Of a DNA stretch of 64,000 nt, positions 1 through 9,740 are shown in pieces. A program made the translations under genes and the position numbers. Below the pieces are notes generated by a model. That model made no database searches and had not been told where the DNA came from. It worked only from the letters and a program-made list of their open reading frames with translations. The DNA comes from Nitrospira japonica (GTDB lineage: Bacteria; Nitrospirota; Thermodesulfovibrionia; Thermodesulfovibrionales; SM23-35), in assembly GCA_020725385.1 (NCBI GenBank), contig DYFC01000034.1, positions 72,339-136,338 on the forward strand, read 5' to 3'. Each line of letters begins with the position of its first letter. The first letter of the stretch is position 1.

Positions 1-746
1 ATTGTTAATGTCTCGGGTCTTCTATTAGGTTCTATTCCTGCACTCAATAGCCATTGCCCCGGGTTCTCATGCAGGGGTTTCAATGAATTCGAAAGCATTT
101 TCCTTCTTTGTGAAAAGGCAGTCCTGATTATATTAAAAAATTTTTTTTCATTCGAGATAGTCACCGGAGGTTTCTCTAAAATTTGCATATGTACTACCGC
201 AGAATCAACCTTAGGTATCGGCCTGAAAGCTTCTTTTGGAATAATAAATTCAAAAGATGGCTTTGCATAATACTGAACCATTATTGTCAGTATGCCATAA
301 TCTTTACTACCAGGTTTAGCAACAATTCTTTCGGCGACTTCTTTTTGAATGCTCATTGTAATTGATTTTAAATTACGTAAAAAATCTCCTTTTTCAGATT
401 TAATTTCAAGTAAACGGAATATTATTGGAGTAGTTATATAATATGGAATATTTGCTACTACTTTAAAAGCAGGCAGTTTGTTGAAAGGATATTCAAGTGC
501 ATCTCCACATACCACTTCTATATTTTTATATATAGATAATTCTTTCTGTATCTTTTTATAAAGTTCTTCATCCAGCTCAATTGCTATTACTTTTTCGACT
601 TTTTCCGCTATTATTTTAGTTAGTGTACCATGACCCGGACCTATTTCTACTACAAGATCATCAGGCTCAAGCCTCGCAACCTCAACTATTCTGCCAAGAA
701 TTTGAGGATTATAAAGAAAATGTTGTCCAAGTGATTTTTTTGCCAT
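1..746 (-). CDS. rsmA: 16S rRNA (adenine1518-N6/adenine1519-N6)-dimethyltransferase, partial (3' end beyond window)
   Basis: Manual minus-strand translation from ATG at 746: MAKKSLGQHFLYNPQILGRIVEVARLEPDDLVVEIGPGHGTLTKIIAEKVEKVIAIELDEEL...; KsgA motifs. Absent from the ORF track because it runs off the window edge. Confidence 0.9.
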   Translation of the reverse strand, partial: MAKKSLGQHFLYNPQILGRIVEVARLEPDDLVVEIGPGHGTLTKIIAEKVEKVIAIELDEELYKKIQKELSIYKNIEVVCGDALEYPFNKLPAFKVVANIPYYITTPIIFRLLEIKSEKGDFLRNLKSITMSIQKEVAERIVAKPGSKDYGILTIMVQYYAKPSFEFIIPKEAFRPIPKVDSAVVHMQILEKPPVTISNEKKFFNIIRTAFSQRRKMLSNSLKPLHENPGQWLLSAGIEPNRRPETLT

Positions 747-779
747 AGATTCTATTGCCTGTTGTGACTCCAGTATTAA

Positions 780-2018
780 TTAATTAGAGCCGTGATTTTG
801 TTTTATATTAGGATAACCTCCTTTTACATTATAAAGTATAATTATTCCGGAAAGAAAAAACATCGCTACAGAAAGAATAGCAGGTCTCTGGCTTCCGAAA
901 GTACTTGATATATAACCGAAAACTATGGGGCCGATAATAGCAGAAGATTTCCCGGCGAGTGAATATACTCCGAAATATTCTGCTTCTTTCCCTTCCGGTA
1001 TAAATTGAGCAAAAAATGCTCTTGATGCAGCCTGTACAGTACCGAGTCCAAGACCTGCGAATGAAGCGAGAAACCAGAACATTGTTTTAGTTTTTATAAA
1101 ATATGCTACGATTGCAACGACTGTCCACATTAAAAGAGAGAGCATTACAACTTTTTTAGGCCCCCAGAAATCTATCGGTCTTGCCATTATGAAAGAGCCT
1201 GCAAGTGCAGTTGCCTGGACAATTAAGTATAGAAAAACAAGCTCCTGGGTATTAAATCCCAATGTTACAGAAGCAAAGATACTTGAAAAGACAATTACAG
1301 TATTTACACCGTCTTCGTAAATAAAATAAGAAGTGAGAAATTTCAATGAATTTTTGTTTTGAAAAACCTCTATAAAAGTTTTGTATGTATATTTGAATCC
1401 TTTAATTCCAGAATCAAATAGGGAATCTTGTTTGCTATTTCCCGGAAGAAATAAAAATGCTGGCATAGAGAAAATTCCAAAGAAAGCTGCAACTGTAATC
1501 CATACTATCGTGAAATTTCCTGTTTTTATGAAGTAAAGAGCTATAAGCAACGCAGCAATAGAACCGGCATATCCTACCATAAACCCCCATGCTGATACTC
1601 TTCCCAAAAATTCCTTTGGAGCAATCTGCGGTAGAAATGAATTATAAAAAACAAGACCTCCTTCCATTCCTACGTTTGCAATAACAATAAGCGTAAAACC
1701 AATTAAAGCCATACCTTTATCAAGTAATGAAAAACATGCAACAGAAGATATACAGATTGCTGTATAAATAAAAAGGAACCTTTTTCTTAATCCACCATAA
1801 TCGGCAATTCCACCAAGAAATGGAGAACTGAATGCAACTATAGCCATACTTAAAGAGATAGCTCTCCCCCACCATAAATCACCCAGACCGCCTTCATTGC
1901 CAACAATGAAATTTGTATAATAAACAGGGAAGATTACTGCTGCGATTACTGCTGAATAACTTGAATTCGCAAAATCGAATAATGTCCAGCTAATTATATG
2001 TTTTTTATTCAAAGACAT
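780..2018 (-). CDS. MFS transporter, UMF1/Atg22-like
   Basis: 412 aa, about 12 TM segments, N-terminal SWTLFDFANSSYSAVIAAVIFPVYY typical of the UMF1 family. Confidence 0.85.
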   Translation of the reverse strand: MSLNKKHIISWTLFDFANSSYSAVIAAVIFPVYYTNFIVGNEGGLGDLWWGRAISLSMAIVAFSSPFLGGIADYGGLRKRFLFIYTAICISSVACFSLLDKGMALIGFTLIVIANVGMEGGLVFYNSFLPQIAPKEFLGRVSAWGFMVGYAGSIAALLIALYFIKTGNFTIVWITVAAFFGIFSMPAFLFLPGNSKQDSLFDSGIKGFKYTYKTFIEVFQNKNSLKFLTSYFIYEDGVNTVIVFSSIFASVTLGFNTQELVFLYLIVQATALAGSFIMARPIDFWGPKKVVMLSLLMWTVVAIVAYFIKTKTMFWFLASFAGLGLGTVQAASRAFFAQFIPEGKEAEYFGVYSLAGKSSAIIGPIVFGYISSTFGSQRPAILSVAMFFLSGIIILYNVKGGYPNIKQNHGSN

Positions 2019-2121
2019 TCTTATATAATAAATGAATAAATTATTTATTTGTTAATATAAGAAATGCTATTACAATAATTCTGGTTTTAAGAAAGAATTT
2101 AGTTGAAATTGCTTAAATCTA

Positions 2122-2910
2122 TTAATTTCTTGGTTTTAGTAGCTTTCTAATTTCTGTGATTCTTTCATCGTCTATCGGATGAGTTGAAAGATAAACTAAT
2201 GGTTGTTTTTCCTGCCTTCTTTGTTTCATCCTGTTTCAGAATTCTAAAGCTCCAATCGGATTATATTCTGCTTTACTCATCAAATCAATCCCAATACGGT
2301 CGGCTTCCAGTTCCTGTTTTCTGCTAAATGGTAGAACTATACCTATTTCTGTCCCCAATCCATAAGCTTGGTTTAATGCCTCAAGAACAATAGGATTATC
2401 AACATCCAAAATAAAGTTCAATGCAATCTGTCCCATCTTTGCAATTAATGCTATGCTCAACCGCTCTGCACCATGACGTGCTATTGCATGCCCTACCTCA
2501 TGCCCAATCACTGCAGCCAACCCCTTTTCATCTTTAGTATAGGGTAGAATTCCTGTATAAATTCCTATTTTCCCACCCGGGAGACAAAAGGCATTTACTA
2601 TGTTATCATCTTCTATTACTATAAATTCCCATTTATAGTCTGAACGGCCAGAAGCTTCTGCAATACGAGTTCCTACCTTTTTTACTTGGTTAATAAGATA
2701 CTGGTTTTGGCTCAGTTTTAATTCTTTTTTGATTTTTCTTAAAGCATCTTCTCCTATTTTTATTTCGCTTGATTCAGGGATAATAATCAATTGTTTTCGC
2801 TCTGTTAAGGGGGCTTCCTTACATGAAGCGAAGAATAAAACAATAGCAAATAATATAATAATTGCTTTAAGTGATTCTTTTCTGCTTCTATTTTTTATAA
2901 ACAAATTCAT
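2122..2910 (-). pseudogene. M48 family metalloprotease interrupted by an in-frame TGA at 2236-2238 (track ORF 2236..2910)
   Basis: HEVGHAIARHG (HExxH) zinc site and lipobox-like FFASC. After the TGA the same frame continues NRMKQRRQEKQPLVYLSTHPIDDERITEIRKLLKPRN, the usual M48 C-terminal STHPxxxxRI motif, to TAA at 2122-2124. Confidence 0.75.
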
Positions 2911-3644
2911 TCTGAACTATCTATAGCCTCTCGACCTTTTTGTTTTCTTATTCCTGATAGGATATTCAAGGTTTCAACAAATCCAGAAAATCCCATCGCA
3001 AAATAAATATAGGCCTTTGGTATATGAAATTCCAAGCCCTCAGCTATTAAAGTAACTCCTACCATAAGTAAAAAACTTAATGCAAGCATTTTCAATGAAG
3101 GATGACGATTGATAAAATTGCTTATAGCTTCTGAAGCTATTAGCATAAGTATCATTGCAATAACTATAGCTGCTATCATGACTCCAATCTTCTGTGCCAT
3201 ACCTATTGCTGTAATCACAGAATCAATCGAGAATACAATATCAAACAAAATTATTTGTGTTACAACTGCTGCAAAAGTAGCTTTTACTTTTGTAATTATC
3301 TCTTTATGTTCTTTTTCAAATATGCCATGTATTTCATGAGTTCCCTTATAAAGAAGGAAAAGACCTCCAGCTATCAATATTAGATCTCGTACGGAAAAAC
3401 TGATATTAAATAATGAAAATAAAGGTATTGTTAAGTTCGCCAGCCATGCGATACTCAGAAGAAATAGTAATCTTGTAATTAGAGCTAAACCAATGCCAAT
3501 TTTGCGTGCTTTTGGTTGTTCTACATAAGGTAGTTTGCTTGTTAAAAGAGAAATCACTACAATATTATCTATTCCTAGAATTATTTCTAATGTAGTAAGA
3601 GTTATTAGACTCACCCATATCTGTGAATCTGTTATCCATTCCAT
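2907..3644 (-). CDS. TerC family integral membrane protein
   Basis: EIILGIDNIVVISLL and FDIVFSIDSVITAIGM motifs of TerC. Confidence 0.92.
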   Translation of the reverse strand: MEWITDSQIWVSLITLTTLEIILGIDNIVVISLLTSKLPYVEQPKARKIGIGLALITRLLFLLSIAWLANLTIPLFSLFNISFSVRDLILIAGGLFLLYKGTHEIHGIFEKEHKEIITKVKATFAAVVTQIILFDIVFSIDSVITAIGMAQKIGVMIAAIVIAMILMLIASEAISNFINRHPSLKMLALSFLLMVGVTLIAEGLEFHIPKAYIYFAMGFSGFVETLNILSGIRKQKGREAIDSSE

Positions 3645-3678
3645 AGCCTCTCCTCTGAAAACGTTATTCTATAAGTCG

Positions 3679-3957
3679 CTAATCGAAGATTTCTTCAAGG
3701 AATGACTTTATCTTGTGTTTTTTATGCTTGTGTTTATATTCATTTTCATATCTATGGTGTTTTGAATACCCCTCATATTCTCTCTTGTGTTCATTTCTTT
3801 CGCGATTTTCGCTATCTTGATAGGAAGCAGACCTATCAATAATCTTGTCAAGCTCACCTCTGTCAAGCCAAACTCCTCTACATTGAGGACAGTAGTCAAT
3901 TTCGATTCCATGCCTTTCTGAAATCATTAATGATACATTGCATACTGGACACTTCAT
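3679..3957 (-). CDS. zf-TFIIB domain protein
   Basis: MKCPVCNVSLMISERHGIEIDYCPQCRGVWLDRGELDKII; two CPxC zinc knuckles. Confidence 0.9.
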   Translation of the reverse strand: MKCPVCNVSLMISERHGIEIDYCPQCRGVWLDRGELDKIIDRSASYQDSENRERNEHKREYEGYSKHHRYENEYKHKHKKHKIKSFLEEIFD

Positions 3958-3973
3958 TTTTACCTCCTAATAT

Positions 3974-4029
3974 TACCATAAAAAAAGACCTTCACCACGA
4001 AATACAATTCTTATCGTGATAAAGGTCTT
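3974..4029 (-). terminator. Intrinsic terminator, probable expression platform of the riboswitch
   Basis: Minus strand AAGACCTTTATCACGA-TAAGAATTGTATT-TCGTGGTGAAGGTCTT followed by TTTTT; the 5' arm overlaps the riboswitch P1 3' strand. Confidence 0.8.
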
Positions 4030-4119
4030 GCTTATTAGATTTATCTAACCAGTGGTACCAGTCTGATTAAATAGACGTATTGGTGATAGCCACTGCTCAG
4101 CTACTCCCCTTTACTTCAT
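4019..4119 (-). ncRNA. yybP-ykoY (manganese) riboswitch aptamer
   Basis: Minus strand AAAGGGGAGTAGCTGAGCAG...GACTGGTACCACTGG...AGCAAGACCTTTATC: hallmark GGGGAGUAGC and 3' GCAAGACCUUU, upstream of a TerC operon. Confidence 0.8.
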
Positions 4120-4219
4120 TTAATAATATATAAACATGAAATATGAAGTCAATATGAATTCTCATTCAGGGGTTAAATAATAATAGCAATCTCTTTATTA
4201 TTTATTTAAAATAATAACT

Positions 4220-5122
4220 GTGAATATTATTGTATGTGGTGGAAATGGTTTTATTGGCTCAAATCTTGTACAGCATCTTCTGAGAAAAGGACATAGTGTA
4301 ACAATACTTGATAGAAATAAGACACGCTATTCATTACCAAATCTAAAATCTTTTCAAATTGATTTATTGAAACCTGACTTGTTTCAAGAAGAATGGTTTA
4401 ATAATATAGATGCTGTAATCAATCTTAGCGGAAAAGATATTTTTACATTCTGGAATCAAGAAGCTAAGAAGCTGATCTGGGAAAGCAGGGTAACTGTAAA
4501 TAAGAATCTTGTTGATTTTATAAGTAAGCTTCCCGAAAAACCAAAGACATTTGTATCTGCATCTGCTGTAGGTTTCTATGGCAATAATGGTGATGATGAG
4601 CTTACTGAAGAATCTCCTCATGGTAGAGGTTTTCTTGCTGAGGTTTGTATTTCCTGGGAAAAAGAAGCTTTGGAATCTGAAAAATACGGGATTCGCTCGG
4701 TTCAGGTAAGAACAGCTCCTGTGCTTTTAAAAAATGGTGGGATAATGCATCAAATGATGAAGTCCATGCGATTCGGTTTTACTTTTGTTTTTGGAGATGG
4801 CAACCATTGGTTTCCGTGGATTCATATGCATGACCTTCTAAGAATTTACGAAGAAGTTACAGTTAATGATAGTTTCTCCGGGCCTGTAAATGCTTCTTCT
4901 CCGGAACCTGTAAGGTTTAAGGATTTTATTAAATCTCTTGTTAGTTTTAAAAAAGCTTTAATAATTCCTTTCCCAGTTTTTTTACTGAAGTTGTTTCTTC
5001 AGGAAACATCAGATGTTCTATTGTTCAGTCAACGAGTTGTTCCTTCAAAACTACAAAAATATGGATTCACTTTTGAATATCCAAATTTAAAAAATGCTCT
5101 TAAAGAAGTTTTTAAGAATTAA
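4220..5122 (+). CDS. TIGR01777 family NAD-dependent epimerase-like protein
   Basis: GGNGFIGSNLVQHLL Rossmann motif, VNLSGKDIF, SASAVGFYGNNGDDELTEES. Confidence 0.9.
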   Translation: MNIIVCGGNGFIGSNLVQHLLRKGHSVTILDRNKTRYSLPNLKSFQIDLLKPDLFQEEWFNNIDAVINLSGKDIFTFWNQEAKKLIWESRVTVNKNLVDFISKLPEKPKTFVSASAVGFYGNNGDDELTEESPHGRGFLAEVCISWEKEALESEKYGIRSVQVRTAPVLLKNGGIMHQMMKSMRFGFTFVFGDGNHWFPWIHMHDLLRIYEEVTVNDSFSGPVNASSPEPVRFKDFIKSLVSFKKALIIPFPVFLLKLFLQETSDVLLFSQRVVPSKLQKYGFTFEYPNLKNALKEVFKN

Positions 5123-5128
5123 CAAACT

Positions 5129-6106
5129 TTAATTTTTTAGTTTTACCCCGAGCTTTATAGCTTCTATCATACTTGATGGATTAGCTATGCCTTTCCATGC
5201 TATATCATAGGCTGTTCCATGATCAGGTGATGTTCTTACAAAAGGGAGACCTACTGTAATATTTACACCTTTATCGAAAGCAATCATTTTTAATGGAATC
5301 AAACCCTGATCATGGTACATACAAACAACTATATCAACTTCACGTTTATATGCTTTATGGAATATTGTATCCGGTGGATAAGGTCCTTTAACCTCAATCC
5401 CCTCTTTACGGGCATCTTTAATTGCAGGAATTATTTTTTTAATTTCTTCATCCCCGAATATTCCTGATTCTCCTGCATGTGGATTAAGACCTGCAACTGC
5501 TATTTTCGGATTTTTTATAGAGAACATATCACATGCTTTCTTTGCAAGATTGATTGTTTTTAATATTTTCTTCCTCGTAATTAAATCAGGTACATTTCTT
5601 AATGCAACGTGAATTGTTACAAGGATAACTCTTAAAAGCCCACCCGCAAGCATCATTGCATAATCTTTAGTCCCCGAGAGATTTGCAAGCATTTCTGTAT
5701 GACCATGCCATTTGCTACCAGCCATTTTGAGTGATTCTTTTGATATAGGAGCGGTAACTATAGCATCAACTTCTTTATTTAAAGCAAGTTCAACAGCCTT
5801 TTTAATAAATAAAATACATGCTCTTCCACTTTCAAGAGTAGGTTTACTCAAAATTTTATCTTTTACAGAATTGGATTGGTGAATTATATGAATAATATCT
5901 TCTGCTGGTTTAACCTCGTTTATTGATTTTATGACTTTTAATTTTGTTGAAAGTCTCAATAATTTTTTTGCTGATTCAATTACATTTATATCCCCTATTA
6001 CAATGGGCATACATATTTTTCTAACATCCGGCAAAGTAAGTGCCTTAAGAATGATTTCAGGACCTATACCTCCTGAATCTCCCATTGTTATAGCTATTTT
6101 TTTCAT
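5129..6106 (-). CDS. pdxA: 4-hydroxythreonine-4-phosphate dehydrogenase
   Basis: ITMGDSGGIGPEIILKAL, HGHTEML, GLNPHAGESGIFGDEE, CMYHDQGLIPLKM, TSPDHGTAYDIA. Confidence 0.96.
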   Translation of the reverse strand: MKKIAITMGDSGGIGPEIILKALTLPDVRKICMPIVIGDINVIESAKKLLRLSTKLKVIKSINEVKPAEDIIHIIHQSNSVKDKILSKPTLESGRACILFIKKAVELALNKEVDAIVTAPISKESLKMAGSKWHGHTEMLANLSGTKDYAMMLAGGLLRVILVTIHVALRNVPDLITRKKILKTINLAKKACDMFSIKNPKIAVAGLNPHAGESGIFGDEEIKKIIPAIKDARKEGIEVKGPYPPDTIFHKAYKREVDIVVCMYHDQGLIPLKMIAFDKGVNITVGLPFVRTSPDHGTAYDIAWKGIANPSSMIEAIKLGVKLKN

Positions 6107-6137
6107 TATTTGACTTTAGTTGTGAATCCTCTTTAGA

Positions 6138-6491
6138 TCAAGTATTGACAACTTTTTGTATTGCAGATGAAGGATTGTCTGCCTGCACAGTTGCTAAAAG
6201 CTCAAAGCCATGCTCCCTAAGATTATTCATATGCCAATTATTACCATTTACTCCTACTATAATGTAAATTCCTAACTCAAGAATAATAACCATTATGGAA
6301 GTTTCGGCATTATTATAATATATCTCGATTGAAGTCAATAAAATAATACTGCACACAACGATAAAAGCGTGTACCCATAACTTTTTTATTACAAGCCAGA
6401 TAACTGAAAACAAAAACCCGGGCCACGAAAAACCAATCTTAACAGCCTGGTAACCAAGCGCATAATGTTTAAAAACATTAAAGGTTTTCAT
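6138..6491 (-). CDS. DUF2628-like small membrane protein
   Basis: 117 aa, FSWPGFLFSVIWLVIKKLWVHAF typical of DUF2628. Confidence 0.65.
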   Translation of the reverse strand: MKTFNVFKHYALGYQAVKIGFSWPGFLFSVIWLVIKKLWVHAFIVVCSIILLTSIEIYYNNAETSIMVIILELGIYIIVGVNGNNWHMNNLREHGFELLATVQADNPSSAIQKVVNT

Positions 6492-6532
6492 TCCATTCTG
6501 AAAAGTATTTTAATTAAAAGGCCTATTTATTT

Positions 6533-7027
6533 TTAAAGTTGAATTTTTATACACGTTCTTTGTTTTAGTTCATTAATATGTAATTTAAGATGCTCATTAA
6601 GTTGTCTTTCAATAAGATAGGTTTCAATCTCATCCCAGACATCTTCTACCTGTTTTCCTTCAAACTTTTCGGGATTGGCTCTGTAAAAGTTGTGTATATC
6701 TTCTTCTTTTATTCTAATAAGAGCTTTTATTTTAAGATCTATATAATCATTTAGAATTTCTTCTTCTGTCGGCGCTTCAAGTCTGATTTTTTTTGCTTCG
6801 CCAAGCAAAAGAACCCTGTTTATCATAGTATTTAGAACTTCCTCTATTTTTATATCAGGCAAAATTTTTTTCGTTTCCGAGAATTTATTTTCAAGTTCAC
6901 TCAAAGTAATTGCCTGTGTATCCACATACGCAACGATTCTATCATTTATTCCGCCAAAAACAATTGAGTTGAAAGATAATATTAAAATTAAAATGAGTAT
7001 AATTTCTTCTTTCATAATTTTTAGCAT
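6533..7027 (-). CDS. SurA N-terminal-like periplasmic protein without a PPIase domain
   Basis: Signal peptide, then DRIVAYVDTQAITLSELENKF...INRVLLLGEAKKIRL; 164 aa, directly downstream of bamA. Confidence 0.7.
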   Translation of the reverse strand: MLKIMKEEIILILILILSFNSIVFGGINDRIVAYVDTQAITLSELENKFSETKKILPDIKIEEVLNTMINRVLLLGEAKKIRLEAPTEEEILNDYIDLKIKALIRIKEEDIHNFYRANPEKFEGKQVEDVWDEIETYLIERQLNEHLKLHINELKQRTCIKIQL

Positions 7028-7049
7028 AATAATTTAAATTTAAATGGAA

Positions 7050-9734
7050 TTAAAAAGCATGGCCGATACTAAAATGTATTTCACCGGCACTTTCACCTGC
7101 TTCTTTTTGCAGTTTTCTGCCATAATCAATTCTTACAGGTCCAACAGGTGTATTATACCTTAACCCCAGTCCGGCAGTGAATTTAACATCGGATATATTT
7201 ATATCTCCGGTCTTTATCCAGACGTTTCCACCATCAAGAAATGCAACGATACCAAAATTTTTACTGACTGAAGTCCTTAGCTCGACATTCTCCATAAGAA
7301 ATGTATTCCCACCAATGGGGTTACCATCACTTCCTTTAGGACCGAGAGTATCCTGGTCATATCCCCTTACAGTTGTTCTTCCGCCGAGAAAGAAACGCTC
7401 AACAATGGGGAGTTCATTCGTGTTAAAAAAACCCTGCGCTACACCGCCGCGTAATGAAGCAGCTAAAACCACCCCCTTTGCTATTTCATGGTAAATATTT
7501 CCGTAAAGCATTAATTTTGCAAAATTTGTTTCGGATAAAAAAACAGGTGCGGTGAACTTCAACGTAGCACCTGCGAAAATACCCTTCTTCGGATAAAACT
7601 GGTTATCTCTTGTATCATAAATAAGTCCCAATCTAAGTCCGCTGATTATTAGGGTGCCTGTATCTTCCTTACTAAGGACAACATCTGGCTTTACATCGAA
7701 TGTATTCACAAGTGAAAAATCGTAATACAGTTCTCCCCGTAATACATTCCCTATTTTTCTCTCGAAACCCGCTGCAACAGTATGTCTTATAAGTTTATAA
7801 CGGGTTTCTCTTGTATCTATATTAATCTCTCTTTTATCTTCGCCAAGAATAAAAAGTCTAAATGGCAACTCCTTTTGCATGAACCATGGCTCATAAAATT
7901 GCATGATATACCGTTTTTCAAGAGAACTCAATTCCAGGCGCAAAGAGGCTTCTCTGTTCATTCCCATAAGATTTCTGTAAGATAAATCGATTGTTCCTCT
8001 ATACAGTTCATATTCGGCATATCCGAGACTAATCTCTACTGCTCCGGCATTTCCCTCCCTGAGTTTAATGAGTACATCCTTTTGACCATTAAATGTATCA
8101 AGTGGTTCCATATATATATCCGAGAATAAACCAAGTTTGTAAAGCTTCTGTCTCTCTTTAGATAGAAGACTGGCGTCAAATGGAGCATTCTCTTTCTGTT
8201 GCAATTCTCTTCTTACTACATCATATTTTGTTTTTTGATTGCCGGTTACAATTGTCTTTCCGAAAAGAACTAAATTGCCCTCATATATATTGAATGCTAA
8301 GGAAGCGCTTCCATTTTTTATCTCGCGTTTAACCTCAACTTTTACATCAGGGAAACCTTTCGATGTAAATAACTCTATAATTTTGTACCGTGCGTTCGAA
8401 ATATCAACTTCATTATAAGCATCTCCGATTCTTATATTTATTAGATTCCTTAATTCGATTTCCGGGACAGAAGTTGTGCCAGATATTTGAATTTCATTTA
8501 TTACGGTTTTTTTACCTTCATTTAATGTTACATATATATCCATTTTTTTATTATCGCTATCATATACAGCCTGAACTTCCTCAACATTAGCATTAAGATA
8601 GCCGAGTGCATTATAAAAGTCCTTAATCGCATCTGTATCTGAATCAAGCATCTCGGAATTATAGCTTTTACCTTCTTTGAGGGACATAATTTCTTTAAGC
8701 TTTTCTTGTTTAATCGTGTTACCATTAAAAAGTATTTTTCCTACGTTTATCTCCGGACCTTCAAATATAAAAAAAGTTACATCGATAATATTATTTTTTT
8801 CTGAAACAATAGGCGCAATCTGGGCGAATTCATAACCTTCGGTATGATATATATGAAGCAATCTACTTAAAGATTCCTGCAAAATATCGTCATTGAAATC
8901 TTCTGCTTCTAAAAAAGGAAGTTCCCTTAAAAGCCTCCTATCCGATATTGAACTATTACCGCTTATATTTATTTTAAGTTGTTTCCCGGGACTTACTGAA
9001 AAAGAGAGAATACCATCTTTAAACTGTGGCTCACTTATCACAGGCTTAAAATAATCTCTTTTCTTATAATATGATCTTATTCGTTCTAAATCTTTTTTTA
9101 GGGTTGACCGGTTAAATATACTTCCGGTAGTTAGTTTCATAATTGACTTTACTTCTTCAGGACCATTAATATCTATTCTTTTTATTATTTCAGGAACACC
9201 GGTATTAACTTTAAGTTTAATATCAACCTTATAGGGAGACTTAAGTCTAACGGTGCGGATACTAATATCCGGGTTAGGGAATCCAAGATAAGATAGCTCT
9301 TTTTTTAGTTCATCAACTGCTCTGTCAAAAGGCTCACAGGAAAGATATTGCCCTTCTTTTATCTGAAAAATTTCTCTTATTTTTCTTGATGAAATATCAT
9401 GCTGTCCGGATATTGAAATTTTCCTGACAGAATCCTTTTCCTTTACCGAAACAAATACTTTTACCCTTTCACCGTCTTCAGCACTAACCGAAATATCATC
9501 GAATATTCCTTTTAAAAAAGCTCTTTTTATGCCTCTACGGACAATATCAGGATCTATATTTTCACCCGCTTGAATACCAAGAAGATATAGCAATTCATCC
9601 TTTTGAATCGAAGAAAGCCCTTTAATTTCCACTTCAGAAACTATCGAGGCATGTGCACATATTGCAAATGAGGAAATAATAACCAAGCAAAAAAGAAAGA
9701 TAAACCGGATCCTATCAATAGCAAATCTTTTCAT
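7050..9734 (-). CDS. bamA: Outer membrane protein assembly factor BamA
   Basis: 894 aa; repeated POTRA-like segments, C-terminal Omp85 barrel with FFLGGRTTVRGYDQDTLGP and terminal GPVRIDYGRKL...HFSIGHAF. Confidence 0.95.
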   Translation of the reverse strand: MKRFAIDRIRFIFLFCLVIISSFAICAHASIVSEVEIKGLSSIQKDELLYLLGIQAGENIDPDIVRRGIKRAFLKGIFDDISVSAEDGERVKVFVSVKEKDSVRKISISGQHDISSRKIREIFQIKEGQYLSCEPFDRAVDELKKELSYLGFPNPDISIRTVRLKSPYKVDIKLKVNTGVPEIIKRIDINGPEEVKSIMKLTTGSIFNRSTLKKDLERIRSYYKKRDYFKPVISEPQFKDGILSFSVSPGKQLKINISGNSSISDRRLLRELPFLEAEDFNDDILQESLSRLLHIYHTEGYEFAQIAPIVSEKNNIIDVTFFIFEGPEINVGKILFNGNTIKQEKLKEIMSLKEGKSYNSEMLDSDTDAIKDFYNALGYLNANVEEVQAVYDSDNKKMDIYVTLNEGKKTVINEIQISGTTSVPEIELRNLINIRIGDAYNEVDISNARYKIIELFTSKGFPDVKVEVKREIKNGSASLAFNIYEGNLVLFGKTIVTGNQKTKYDVVRRELQQKENAPFDASLLSKERQKLYKLGLFSDIYMEPLDTFNGQKDVLIKLREGNAGAVEISLGYAEYELYRGTIDLSYRNLMGMNREASLRLELSSLEKRYIMQFYEPWFMQKELPFRLFILGEDKREINIDTRETRYKLIRHTVAAGFERKIGNVLRGELYYDFSLVNTFDVKPDVVLSKEDTGTLIISGLRLGLIYDTRDNQFYPKKGIFAGATLKFTAPVFLSETNFAKLMLYGNIYHEIAKGVVLAASLRGGVAQGFFNTNELPIVERFFLGGRTTVRGYDQDTLGPKGSDGNPIGGNTFLMENVELRTSVSKNFGIVAFLDGGNVWIKTGDINISDVKFTAGLGLRYNTPVGPVRIDYGRKLQKEAGESAGEIHFSIGHAF

Positions 9735-9740
9735 AACTAT

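Noticed and set aside
183-365. 60-aa plus-strand ORF
   Set aside because: Antisense to rsmA; low complexity.
2236-2238. UGA as Trp genetic-code change to explain the M48 stop
   Set aside because: Many complete genes here end in TGA at expected C-termini (usp 16938, hsdM 47003, hsdR 53934), so UGA is a normal stop.
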